A stretch of DNA of 64,000 bases from assembly GCA_024516035.1 (NCBI GenBank), contig CM044959.1, positions 19,426,525 through 19,490,524 of the forward strand. Direction: 5' to 3'. The notes beneath the pieces are model-generated. The model did not search any database. It worked only from the letters and a program-made list of their open reading frames with translations, and was not told the DNA's origin. Every line of letters starts with the position of its first letter. Position 1 is the stretch's first letter. This stretch comes from Bactericera cockerelli (lineage: Eukaryota > Arthropoda > Insecta > Hemiptera > Triozidae). The translations under genes and the position numbers were made by a program. This document shows, piece by piece, positions 23,101 to 31,962 of this stretch.

Positions 23101-25303
23101 CCTGTCAGTGTAGAAGGAAGTAGCACTTGGAATATGAGTCTGAAAAGTTAGGTAATGTTTTGATTTAGGTTTATTAGACACCTTACATGATCCTTGTGAT
23201 TTGTACTGAGATGCATGCAATATTATTTGGATAAGAAGATTTAAGAGGATTCTACTTTAGAACCTTGAAGTCGCTGGTATAATTCGCATTTTATTCGGAT
23301 TGAATACGAGCAAATATTGAAAAGTCAATTTCTATCTTTACTATTCTCTCCACAATTTTGTCCATATCTCACATTACATTTTTTTTTTAAATTGCCGCTG
23401 ATTATCAAGAAAATGTTTTTTTTTTTTAAACCTCATTATCTTTCACATGGTTTCCAAGTATGGAAAGATTGTGCTTCAGAAAGAACTGGATGAAGAGGGT
23501 ACTCAGAAATATGAACTTGTAACATACAAGTAATATTTAAAAATTGAATAACAAACTGATTGATTTGGTCGTAAAGGTTATAAGGTGCAATATAATAACT
23601 GATGTGTAATAATAGAAAAGACTGCTTTGCTGTTTGAAGAAGGCGAAACAAGGACATTTATTAATTTTCATTGAACAACAACCGCTGAAGATTTATTTTA
23701 TCAAAATGAAATCACAATGGAGTAGGATTGGATAAATAATTGAGCAGATCGTTGCTCTCGAAAACACATAAATTATTGGTAATTGAAAGTGGATAAGACA
23801 AGCTTGGACAGCAAGAGATAAAAAAAAGGAAATCTAAAAACAATAATGGGGGAAAGAGCTTATTCAAATTAATTGAAAGAACACACCTCGTTGCTATAAA
23901 AATAAATAACCCTAAAAGAATCCTACCCTCCATCGATACAAAAACACTATATCTAAAGCTGAAATCTTTCCGATCAGCATTCTCCATGTATTAAAAGGCG
24001 TTAAATATATCCCTTTAAACGGCAAAGGACTCTCCATTAAGGGAGATAATAGAAAGAGAGGTCTTACTCGGTTTAATCAATTGAAAGTAGTATCTGGTGG
24101 TAATGATTATTATTTCCTTTTGATATAAATGTGTTGGCAAGGATGTCGGGTCTAATGAAAACAAAAAGAAAATTGGATGAGAGAAAGAAAAGAAAAAATC
24201 TGTTCCAGATATGTATAAGGGGTTCAAAACATATTCGGGTATATGTATACAGACTATACAGTATACTAAACATAATACAGGTTGTTGATTCATTCCAGGA
24301 CGTCATTCATGGTTTCTCAGAGTTATGGATCTTTAAATAACTTCACTTGACTTATTAACAAAATTGTTTTAAAAATACAATATCTTGGAAAATGCACTGG
24401 GTAGACCAAATACTACTCGAATTGTTCTAACAAAAATCTTTCTGAACAGTTCTTGTGCCCTAGCCCTTCTTAGTTCTCATAAATTTTGTAGCCTCAATGT
24501 AAAAGTCTTTTTTAAAACGCTGGCAGATCTTTTCAAGAATCCAAAGTCAAAATTCTCGTTATTTAGCCATGTAAGGGTTCGCAAAAGTCTTTCTAATACG
24601 TTCATATATTTTTATTTAATATTCAGACAAAAATCGCGACAGACCATGACCTTTGTAGCCTCTAGCTCTCACAGACTTGGTATCATGTCTCAGAATCATC
24701 TCATCTCAAAACCAAATAATGTTCTGAGAATCACTGGAGCAGAAAAAATACCCAAGGAAAGTAAGGAACAAGAAGAAGCAGATAAATGTGGTGTGAGACA
24801 CATCAGGGAGGATGCAGAACGAGATCTGGGACATGGAGGAGGAGGAGGAGGAGGGAAAATTGAGAATATTGGAAAAGAACGATTGGATGGATAAAGTTTA
24901 ATTAAATGCTTAAGATGGAAACAGACTCGGGCCAGGCAGGTAAGGGAGAGATAACAGTGCTTCTTACTAATGTTTATAAATTATCCTCAATTCTTTTTCT
25001 TTCTTCGATTGTATAGGGTCGAGGTGGGCGTGTGAGAGTGGCTTCGATTTCTTTGGGGAATTCGGTTCTAAGTATGTTTAGTTGTTTAGTGTGTTTCCAA
25101 TTCCTGTAAGCTAGGCTGCGAAATCTGTTTGAAGTTTCTTAAAGTAATGTTCTTTTTATTTTAAGAATGCAAAATAAACAATTGAATATGGAAGGAGGCA
25201 ATGTATTTGATCTGGGTGTTCAGAATATCCTTTCACCAAATTAGTTCACCTGTCTCTCTTTCACTTAAAGAGATTTGTTATTGCTATGATAACCGAAATC
25301 ATT
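20166..25303. other. No gene recognised
   Basis: AT-rich sequence with scattered short frames lacking recognisable content. A GGA-repeat stretch lies near 24836-24853. The last bases before 25304 are the left flank of the Polinton-type element. Confidence 0.5.
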
Positions 25304-26780
25304 AGGGCCTTTCACACGTACGGATAAATTGACGGATTTGGAACGTTCGGTTCAAGATCTTTAAAATTGGACCGTGCGTGTAAATTCAAACTTATCCGTC
25401 GTCTCCTGGACTGTGAGATATCTATTTGGACCGTGGATCTGAAGAAGGTCTGGCAGTAAAGATCCGTCGGTCCAAATCTGTACATGTAAATACAAACTTC
25501 AACCCTATATGGACTGTTCATATTTGAAATAAAAAGTGTACAGACAGATCTGAACCGTCGGACTAGGACTGGCAGATTTGGACTGTCGGATTTGATCCGT
25601 TTCTTAATTTGATACAAGTAGAGTATAAAACATGGGTCTCATGCAATAACAACTAATGGCTGTAAAATCCAAACGGCTGAAGTTGGTTTGCTGAAATATA
25701 TATTTTTGGAACCGCCTCGACGACCGGCATCTTTTGGTACCACTTTCAGCCCCCTAGCTTAATTTCAGCCCCCCCTAGGGCAGTTTATGTGTTTTGGTGA
25801 ATTTACGCAATGGTGGGAATCGAAGTGTTGACCTGTAGACTCTGAGAACTGATATTTCATTGTTATATTTGGGATTCGAACCATAGACCTGTGGATTTGC
25901 AGCTTTAGCGATTGACATTAAATTACAAAGACCAAGTGTGTGTTCAATTCAGTGTCCAAGTTGAAGCGATATTATTTGTACAACAACAAAAAAAACCTCC
26001 GACATTTTTGGGATTCGAACCATAGACCTGTGAACTGTCGGCATAATATTATTTCGTCAAATGCTAATTTATTCATAGCTAGAAAAGCTAACTAAAGGTC
26101 TTTATCAGTTCTAACATTGCAACTAAATTCTTCTTATCTATTGTTAACATGCAAACCGGCAGTTGCTATCAAATTTGACCCATGACCTCAGCCAGTGATC
26201 ACGCCATATCAACGATTCTCTCTTGACTAGTAAACATATACAGGGTGATGCTAGACGTAATAAAAGAATTAGTCAAAATATACAGGATGGTTGTAGATCT
26301 TATTTATTCTTTTTATAGTGGGAATCGAAGTGTTGACCTGTAGACTCTGAGAACTGATATTTCATTGTTATATTTGGGATTCGAACCATAGACCTGTGGA
26401 TTTGCAGCCTTAGCGATTGACATTAAATTACAAAGACCAAGTGTGTGTTCAATTCAGTGTCCAAGTTGAAGCGATATTATTTGTACAACAACAAAAAAAA
26501 AACCCCCCGACACTTTTTGGATTCGAACCATAGACCTGTGAACTGTCGGCATAATATTATTTCGTCAAATGCTAATTTATTCATAGCTAGAAAAGCTAAC
26601 TAAAGGTCTTTATCAGTTCTAACTTTGCAACTCAATTCTTCTTATCTATTGTTAACATGCAAACCGGCAGTTGCTATCAAATTTGACCCATGACCTCAGC
26701 CAGTGATCACGCCATATCAACGATTCTCTTTTGACTAGTAAACATATACAGGGTGATGCTAGACGTAATAAAAGAATTCA
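25304..26780 (+). repeat. Left terminal inverted repeat with two 505-bp tandem units
   Basis: An outer part of about 500 bp (25304-25812) contains short variations on GGATCCGT/TTGGACCGT. Two tandem units then start at 25813 and 26318 with a period of 505 bp. Each unit contains two GGATTCGAACC motifs, which is the Pol III B box GGTTCGAATCC on the minus strand (25872, 26011, 26377, 26519). The sequence pairs in inverted orientation with 37777-39025. Confidence 0.93.
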
Positions 26781-26803
26781 ATTTATTTTTTTTCCCTCTC
26801 GAT

Positions 26804-27598
26804 TTAATTAATTACATTACATTCTTTGAGTTCTTCTAAAATTGAATTTATTTCGTTTATGTGGGCTAGATAATTGCCTGCAGCTTGTGACCTTTTCAAG
26901 AGTAAAAGTCTCTCTACTAACTCATTGGGATCATTAAAGTAAACAAATTCCTTATTACGATTACTGTCAAACATAATATTTGGTAAACCCGATCCCTGAA
27001 ATTGTTGTATTTTACTTGACAAAGGTTCAAGTTTAGTATCCTTTATAATTCTCACGTAATTTCTTTCATCCAGATTGGTATAGTTCTCTTGATTTGGTTG
27101 TTTGAGAAACAATAATTCCATAAGTCCGCGAGTGACTGGATAATTATTTTGACCAATACGTATGTGTTCGTTAGGTGTCTTAAAAAATGCAATTTCTTTT
27201 TTTCCTAGGAAATATTTTCCATCTTTTCTTTTGATACCGGTAACTTTATCGATTACGATGGCTTGATCATCTAATGCTTTTAAAAAACGATCTATCAAAG
27301 AAGCTTTTTTTGTTGTCTTTGAATTCATAGGTATGAAATAGGTTGCGCTTTGTGTCAAACTATTCTGAGTGTTATCGGCTTCAATGGTTGGTGGTGGTGG
27401 TGGTGATGTCTGCAGCATTGGTTCATTCATGGAATAATTTTGAGGTTGCTCCTGTTCAAGTGACGGAGATAATAGTGGTGGCGGTGGTGTTAACATTGTA
27501 TTTCTTCGTTCCAGTAATGGTCCTCTTTTTAGGGCTTCCAAAGAAGGTTTTGGTGAGCTAGGCATTGATATACTTAATCTTGATGGTTTTAACTTCAT
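26804..27598 (-). CDS. DUF8207-type protein of Polinton-like elements
   Basis: 264 codons on the minus strand, ATG at 27598-27596. Residues 30-75 are Pro/Ser-rich with two poly-Pro runs and are probably disordered. Residues 85-264 form the conserved part: a KKEIAFF segment, GLMELLFLKQP (about 162-172), then GSGLP, YFNDPNELVERLLLL and SQAAGN, followed by a helical end. I recognise this C-terminal block as the DUF8207 family, common next to capsid genes in arthropod Polinton-like elements; its function is unknown to me. It diverges from the capsid genes, with only about 25 bases between its start and the open part of the penton-like frame. It may be a virion-associated or scaffolding protein, which is inference only. 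Confidence 0.75.
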   Translation of the reverse strand: MKLKPSRLSISMPSSPKPSLEALKRGPLLERRNTMLTPPPPLLSPSLEQEQPQNYSMNEPMLQTSPPPPPTIEADNTQNSLTQSATYFIPMNSKTTKKASLIDRFLKALDDQAIVIDKVTGIKRKDGKYFLGKKEIAFFKTPNEHIRIGQNNYPVTRGLMELLFLKQPNQENYTNLDERNYVRIIKDTKLEPLSSKIQQFQGSGLPNIMFDSNRNKEFVYFNDPNELVERLLLLKRSQAAGNYLAHINEINSILEELKECNVIN

Positions 27599-27622
27599 TT
27601 TTAAAGGAGAGCCTGTTGTTGA

Positions 27623-28144
27623 TATCAGGACGATAGTAAAGATTGGATTGACATTGAAATAGAAGAAGGAACGTACGAACTATTGGATATTGAAAGTTAC
27701 TTGAAATCCAAGTTGGGTGAAAATGCGATATCTATTAAACCCAATGTAAACACTCTGAAATGTTTATTTTGGTGCAAGTATAATGTTGATTTCAAGGAGC
27801 GATCACTTGCCGATATGCTTGGACTCCCTAAAGAAATATACATTGCACACACTATGCTGACCTCAACAAATACTTTGAAAATTTCCAAAATAAATACAAT
27901 AAAAATTGACGTAAACATAGTCAATGGTTCCTATCAAGACGGTGTGTCCAGTAATTGTTTGTATAAATATTTCCTGAATGTACCACCTGGTTTCCGGATC
28001 ACAGAAGTTCCCAACAATGTTATATATTTACCACTCAATACAGATGAAATTGACAGATTGATTGTGAAGCTTGTTGACGAAAGACATAATTTAATAGACT
28101 TTCGAGGTGAAGAGATATCGTTAGAATTACATTTGAAAATATGA
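27623..28144 (+). pseudogene. Penton-like minor capsid protein, 5'-truncated
   Basis: The frame is open from 27623 to the TGA at 28142-28144 (about 173 codons) but has no ATG before codon 65. The C-terminal half has PPGFRITEVPNNVIYLPLN and ISLELHLKI, which I recognise as the minor capsid (penton-like, single-jelly-roll) family that accompanies double-jelly-roll capsids in arthropod Polinton-like elements. An N-terminal part of the family appears to be missing: the frame begins abruptly after the divergent DUF8207 start. Either a deletion removed the 5' end or an unrecognised upstream start is used. The stop overlaps the ATG of the next gene (ATGA). If functional it would form capsid vertices. 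Confidence 0.7.
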
Positions 28145-28317
28145 TTGTGATGAAACGTGTGAAAAGCAATAAAAAGAGTGTGCCCACTCTCCTTAAGGTC
28201 ATTCCAACAAGTGTTATACAAGTGAAAAGTAATAAAAAAAAAATAAAACTAAAGAAACTTACCAAAAGGAGTGTAAAAATTCTACAAAGCTTAGGCTATA
28301 GTGTGAAACAAAAATGA
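28141..28317 (+). CDS. Small basic protein, possible DNA-condensing core protein
   Basis: This 58-codon frame is too short for most gene finders. It starts at an ATG that overlaps the stop of the penton-like gene and ends in a TGA that overlaps the ATG of the major capsid gene; both junctions are ATGA. About 20 of 58 residues are Lys or Arg (for example KSNKKKIKLKKLTKRSVK), and it ends with ILQSLGYSVKQK. The tight fit between two capsid genes and the charge suggest a genome-binding core peptide comparable to small basic core proteins of adenovirus-like viruses. That role is inferred from size, charge and position only. Confidence 0.7.
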   Translation: MIVMKRVKSNKKSVPTLLKVIPTSVIQVKSNKKKIKLKKLTKRSVKILQSLGYSVKQK

Positions 28318-29540
28318 ACATTGAAGACAATATTTTGAATTTGAACAATCGTGTGACTTACGATGAAAATATAATTCGTTATGAAAGTCATACGTATGGA
28401 CCGTACACAAGTATCAGCTTGGACAGTACAGACAATATCATCATCAGTATTAACCAGGAAAGCTCATATCTGCTGCTAAGTGAATCGGGAATCTACATTG
28501 AAGGAAAAATCGTAAAAGAAGATGGAACCAATCTGGAGGCTAATAAATCCATTCAGTTTGTAAACAATGGACTGTGCTTCCTGTTTGATGAGATTCGCTT
28601 GGAAATGAATAGTGTTGAAATCGATTCTAATAAAAATGTTGGCATCACATCCACTCTAAAAGCATATCCATCATACTCAAGCGATGAAATGAAAAAATAT
28701 GAGACATCAGGACAGTCAGTTGAAATTACAACAAGTTATACCTTTAGTGGATATCTCAAACTGAAATATCTATTGGGTTTCGCTGAAAACTATGATAAAA
28801 TTCTGCTCAATCAACGTCTGGACTTGATTTTAATGCGATCCAAGAGTTCCAAGGATGCTCTATTATCTACGGGTACCGCTGCTGTAACAGATGCAAAAGT
28901 TCAACTCACAAAAGTAGTATGGAAGGTACCACATGTTCAAGTCAGCGATCCCATACGTCTGGAGCTGCTCTCTCAGTACAAGAGAAACATTCCGATTGAC
29001 ATGAGCTTTAGAAAATGGAGTTTGAATTACTATCCGAATTTACCAGCAAGTAAAGAGATCAATTGGACAGTAAAGACAAGTAATGCGCAAGACAAACCTA
29101 GATTTATACTTTTAGGGTTCCAAACAGACCGGGACAACAGCTTGACAAAGGATCCATCTATGTTTGACCATGTAAAGCTTAAGAATATAAAAGTCTATCT
29201 CAACTCTGTTTGTTTCCCCTACGAGTCTTTAAATATTGACTTTGAACAGAAGAAGTACATTCCTCTTTATCTAATGTATTGTGATTTCCAAGAGAATTAC
29301 TATCGAAAAATCAGTGAACCGTATCTTAGTTATAAAGATTATTTAGCGAAAGCCCCCATTGTGGTTATTGATTGTTCAAAACAGTCCGAACTATGGAAAC
29401 ACAGCTCTACAGTAGATATTCGCATTGAATACGAATTAGCTGCAAATGTTACTGAAAAAACAACCCTGTACGCTCTAATAATACATGATGCAGTTGTAAG
29501 ACTTTATCCACTAACCAATACAATCCAGAAAATAATGTAG
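28314..29540 (+). CDS. Double-jelly-roll major capsid protein
   Basis: 408 codons with an intact frame. The N-terminal half has the strand-rich pattern SGIYIEGKIVKEDGTNL (about residues 60-76) followed by FLFDEIRLEMNSVEID. The C-terminal half has KNIKVYLNSVCFPYE and ends with the segment STVDIRIEYEL...TLYALIIHDAVVRLYPLTN. I recognise the order and the terminal segment as the double-jelly-roll-like family abundant in hemipteran and other arthropod genomes as the capsid gene of Polinton-like elements. Length is normal for that family. It would trimerise into hexon-like capsomers. A run of 17 T follows the stop (29541-29559). The frame looks intact, unlike several neighbours. Confidence 0.85.
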   Translation: MNIEDNILNLNNRVTYDENIIRYESHTYGPYTSISLDSTDNIIISINQESSYLLLSESGIYIEGKIVKEDGTNLEANKSIQFVNNGLCFLFDEIRLEMNSVEIDSNKNVGITSTLKAYPSYSSDEMKKYETSGQSVEITTSYTFSGYLKLKYLLGFAENYDKILLNQRLDLILMRSKSSKDALLSTGTAAVTDAKVQLTKVVWKVPHVQVSDPIRLELLSQYKRNIPIDMSFRKWSLNYYPNLPASKEINWTVKTSNAQDKPRFILLGFQTDRDNSLTKDPSMFDHVKLKNIKVYLNSVCFPYESLNIDFEQKKYIPLYLMYCDFQENYYRKISEPYLSYKDYLAKAPIVVIDCSKQSELWKHSSTVDIRIEYELAANVTEKTTLYALIIHDAVVRLYPLTNTIQKIM

Positions 29541-29639
29541 ATTTTTTTTTTTTTTTTTTGTTAACTAATACACCCCCCTGTATATGTTTACTAGTCAGAA
29601 GAAAATACACTTGAGATAAACTTGAGAGGTTGTTCAATT

Positions 29640-29775
29640 ATATCACGTGGCTAGCAAGAGCACATTGCCCGATATCACGTTGTCTGCAAGCTCACATTGC
29701 CCGATATCACGTTGTCTGCAAGCTCACATTGCCCGATATCACGTTGTCTGCAAGCTCACATTGCTTGATATCAGA
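29640..29775 (+). repeat. Four 32-bp tandem repeats inside the element
   Basis: Units beginning GCCCGATATCACGTTG recur at 29667, 29699 and 29731 with an exact 32-bp period. A diverged unit precedes them (29640, containing CACGTG) and a partial one follows (29763). The array sits between the capsid gene and a TATA box, so an enhancer- or origin-like role is possible. The sequence alone does not prove it. Confidence 0.85.
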
Positions 29776-29798
29776 CGCAGAGGCAGATAAGGCAATCA

Positions 29799-29807
29799 TA
29801 TATAAAG
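29799..29807 (+). promoter_or_regulatory. TATA box downstream of the 32-bp repeats
   Basis: TATATAAAG is followed about 45 bases later by TCAGT (29846), an arthropod initiator-like motif. A second TATAAAGG lies near 29993, closer to the small gene at 30042. Either could drive the small-gene block. Confidence 0.4.
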
Positions 29808-30041
29808 CTGGACTTGACAATAATGTTATTCATTCAAACACATAGTCAGTAATATTACCCTACAAGTAGAAAAATATTCAACTAAAAAAAATTAAGTTTG
29901 TGAAACATTCAGTGTGTGTGTGTGTATAATTAAACCAACCATTTATTAATATTATTTTGTTCTTATTATTTTATGTGAAATGTGTAAATAATTATAAAGG
30001 AACATTATCCGAAAAAAAAAAAGTGTTTTTTTATTTTGAAT

Positions 30042-30308
30042 ATGAGTTCTATAATTATATTGAAGGTGTTAAATAATAAAAGACTATTAGAATTATTAAT
30101 CAAGAAAAAGTTTAACGTAAGTGATAAAGACATTAAATTTGAAGAAGACAAAATAGTTTTTAAACCTAATTATAAAATTGGACAGATAAAAATCAAGGAA
30201 AAGTTAGAAGAAGCAGAGGGAGATTTCGAAATCATCAAGGTTACCTGGCCAAACTTGAATTGTCGGGAAGAAGAAGAGTTAACCAATCTGCTGAAGAAGA
30301 GAAACTAA
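30042..30308 (+). CDS. Uncharacterised 88-residue protein
   Basis: The ATG at 30042 gives 88 residues. It is charged and Lys/Glu-rich, with an amphipathic helix at residues 5-20 (ILKVLNNKRLLELLIKKKF) and then alternating short strands (KIVFKPNYKIGQIKIKE), ending in a Glu/Lys helix. There is no signal peptide, membrane segment or metal motif. It follows a TATA box and the 32-bp repeat array. I do not recognise a family. It is the first of three small rightward genes between capsid and polymerase. Confidence 0.5.
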   Translation: MSSIIILKVLNNKRLLELLIKKKFNVSDKDIKFEEDKIVFKPNYKIGQIKIKEKLEEAEGDFEIIKVTWPNLNCREEEELTNLLKKRN

Positions 30309-30412
30309 TCAACAATAGGAAGTGATTGTTGTATCGTGTCCACCATTCAATATCTTCAGCACGCACTCAAATATTCTTTATTTAATGGTATGTTATAGAT
30401 TTTTTTTTTTAA

Positions 30413-30928
30413 ATGTATATACAATCTTTATATTCATTATCATTAAACAGTATAAGTCATCAACTCTTTCAACAACATGAAGACCTTTTTTATTTAATTT
30501 TTGAGGATGTGCATGAAAAACATGTAGATCGACATTTTTACTCTGTAATAGATACATTTATGACCGAAAAAGGTTATAAAAATAAGATTACAGAAACAAT
30601 TAAACAATTTCAAGTACCTCTAAATATACAAGAAGATATTTTTAAATTTTTTTATAATGATATAGTAAATATTGAGCGTTATGTGCTGGAATTTGTTCTA
30701 GAATATAGTCCAAAATGTGTTCAAGGTGAGCCTTGTCAACATATGAGAATATATTCTTTTGCAGAATCTCTTATACCTCATATTAGTGAAAATATAACAA
30801 TGTTTAATTGTGTTACAACACATGCACAGTATTTTCCAAAAGATTGTGATGATATCATGTGTGATATAATGGAGGAACTTGAAAGAGACGAAATTGAATT
30901 AGCCAACATGTATTCAAAAAAACATTGA
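30413..30928 (+). CDS. Uncharacterised 171-residue protein
   Basis: Intact frame from ATG 30413, preceded by a T-run; a later Met is possible. It is predicted mostly helical and acidic. The C-terminal third has six Cys and several His (KCVQGEPCQH, FNCVTTH, KDCDDIMCDI) that could bind a metal. A segment near residues 65-85 (KQFQVPLNIQEDIFKFFYNDIV) resembles in pattern a segment of the next gene (LEFDIPKTLIHEIQNKLMDII), hinting at an old duplication. I recognise no family. Position between capsid and polymerase genes suggests an element-specific accessory role. Confidence 0.5.
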   Translation: MYIQSLYSLSLNSISHQLFQQHEDLFYLIFEDVHEKHVDRHFYSVIDTFMTEKGYKNKITETIKQFQVPLNIQEDIFKFFYNDIVNIERYVLEFVLEYSPKCVQGEPCQHMRIYSFAESLIPHISENITMFNCVTTHAQYFPKDCDDIMCDIMEELERDEIELANMYSKKH

Positions 30929-31041
30929 AAGAGTTGAAAAATTTACATACTGTTTCTTTACCTATTGATTTTTTCTTTTTTTTTTTTTTTTTTTGTTTCT
31001 TTTTTATCAATATCCACTCAATTCATCAATTATTTTTACAA

Positions 31042-31437
31042 ATGGATTCCTTGAGAAACATCATTCTATGTGAAATTTGTTTTATATATTTAAAAAATAA
31101 TATTGAATTAATCATAGAAATAATTGATAGGGAATTACGTTTTTATGAAAATTTGAAATATAAAACTAAGACAACAGAAAAAAAAGATGCTTTGTTTTTA
31201 AAAATTGTGCAGAATATTCTTGAATTTGATATACCAAAAACATTAATTCATGAAATACAAAATAAATTAATGGATATTATAATAATAATTACACTTGAAG
31301 GGCATGGAATAGTATATTGTGACAATGTTCGGGAAAAATATGTTGAGACAATTAAACATATTTTGTCACATAATTCATCCAATTTATTTAAAAAATATAT
31401 ATTTTCAAATCAAATAAAAAAAATTGAACTTTCCTAA
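31042..31437 (+). CDS. Uncharacterised 131-residue helical protein
   Basis: The ATG at 31042 is chosen because the frame upstream runs through a poly-T tract encoding only Phe, which is unlikely to be real. The protein is helical and rich in Ile, Lys and Glu, with CEICFIYL near its start and no transmembrane prediction. It shares a weak pattern with the preceding gene. A polyadenylation-like AATAAA follows near 31570. No family is recognised. Confidence 0.45.
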   Translation: MDSLRNIILCEICFIYLKNNIELIIEIIDRELRFYENLKYKTKTTEKKDALFLKIVQNILEFDIPKTLIHEIQNKLMDIIIIITLEGHGIVYCDNVREKYVETIKHILSHNSSNLFKKYIFSNQIKKIELS

Positions 31438-31638
31438 ATTGAATATATACATTTGGAAAGAATATAATTGGAATGTTGGACAGATTTAAGATTGAGTGTA
31501 AATAATAATATCATTAATATTGTTTAATATAACTCATTAGTTAATTTTATTGGTATTGATATTATTTTTTAATAAAAAGAATCTTTTTCTCTCTACTGTC
31601 ATTCTTTACCTTCTTTTTTTATTTTCTTAAGGTTCAAT

Positions 31639-31962
31639 ATGGATATTCCCAGAGTACGCATAGCCCTGTGTAATATATGTAATGAACATTATAGTTTTAC
31701 AAGTGATGCTCAAAGGAAGGAACATTTTAACTCTGTACGGCATCAAAGAAACATTTTCAACAGCTACCCTGACAATGTTACATTACTAGAGTCTGCCTTT
31801 TCAAATAACATTAGAACATATTTTGTCAAAAATGTTATTTACAAAGACACAAATCAATTTCTTCAAGAGTTTGTGAAAGACAAAATAATGGAGTTGAAGG
31901 ATGAGATTTTGAGAAATTATCAAAGTTTTAAATTTTCGGCTCGATTATTTGTTTTTTTACAG
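31639..31962 (+). pseudogene. Family B DNA polymerase, N-terminal fragment with C2H2 finger
   Basis: From ATG 31639, residues 11-33 form a C2H2-type zinc finger (CNICNEHYSFTSDAQRKEHF, then a second His). An acidic/hydrophobic segment with SAFSNNIRTYF and KFSARLF follows, typical in my recognition of the N-terminus of Polinton-type PolB in arthropods. Near 31950-31962 the homology jumps to a different frame at a point far downstream in the protein. The whole exonuclease region between is missing. A short T-tract ending in CAG at the junction (31950-31962) looks like a splice acceptor, but no intron is present that could hold the missing domain. Confidence 0.7.

Noticed and set aside
24385..24894. 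169-codon plus-strand frame
   Set aside because: No recognisable domain; composition resembles surrounding non-coding sequence, and it ends in a GGA repeat.
29630..29845. 71-codon frame over the 32-bp repeats
   Set aside because: Repeat-driven frame without an ATG context or family.
30925..31041. N-terminal extension of the 131-codon gene
   Set aside because: It has no ATG (starts with TTG), overlaps the previous stop and runs through poly-T giving only Phe.
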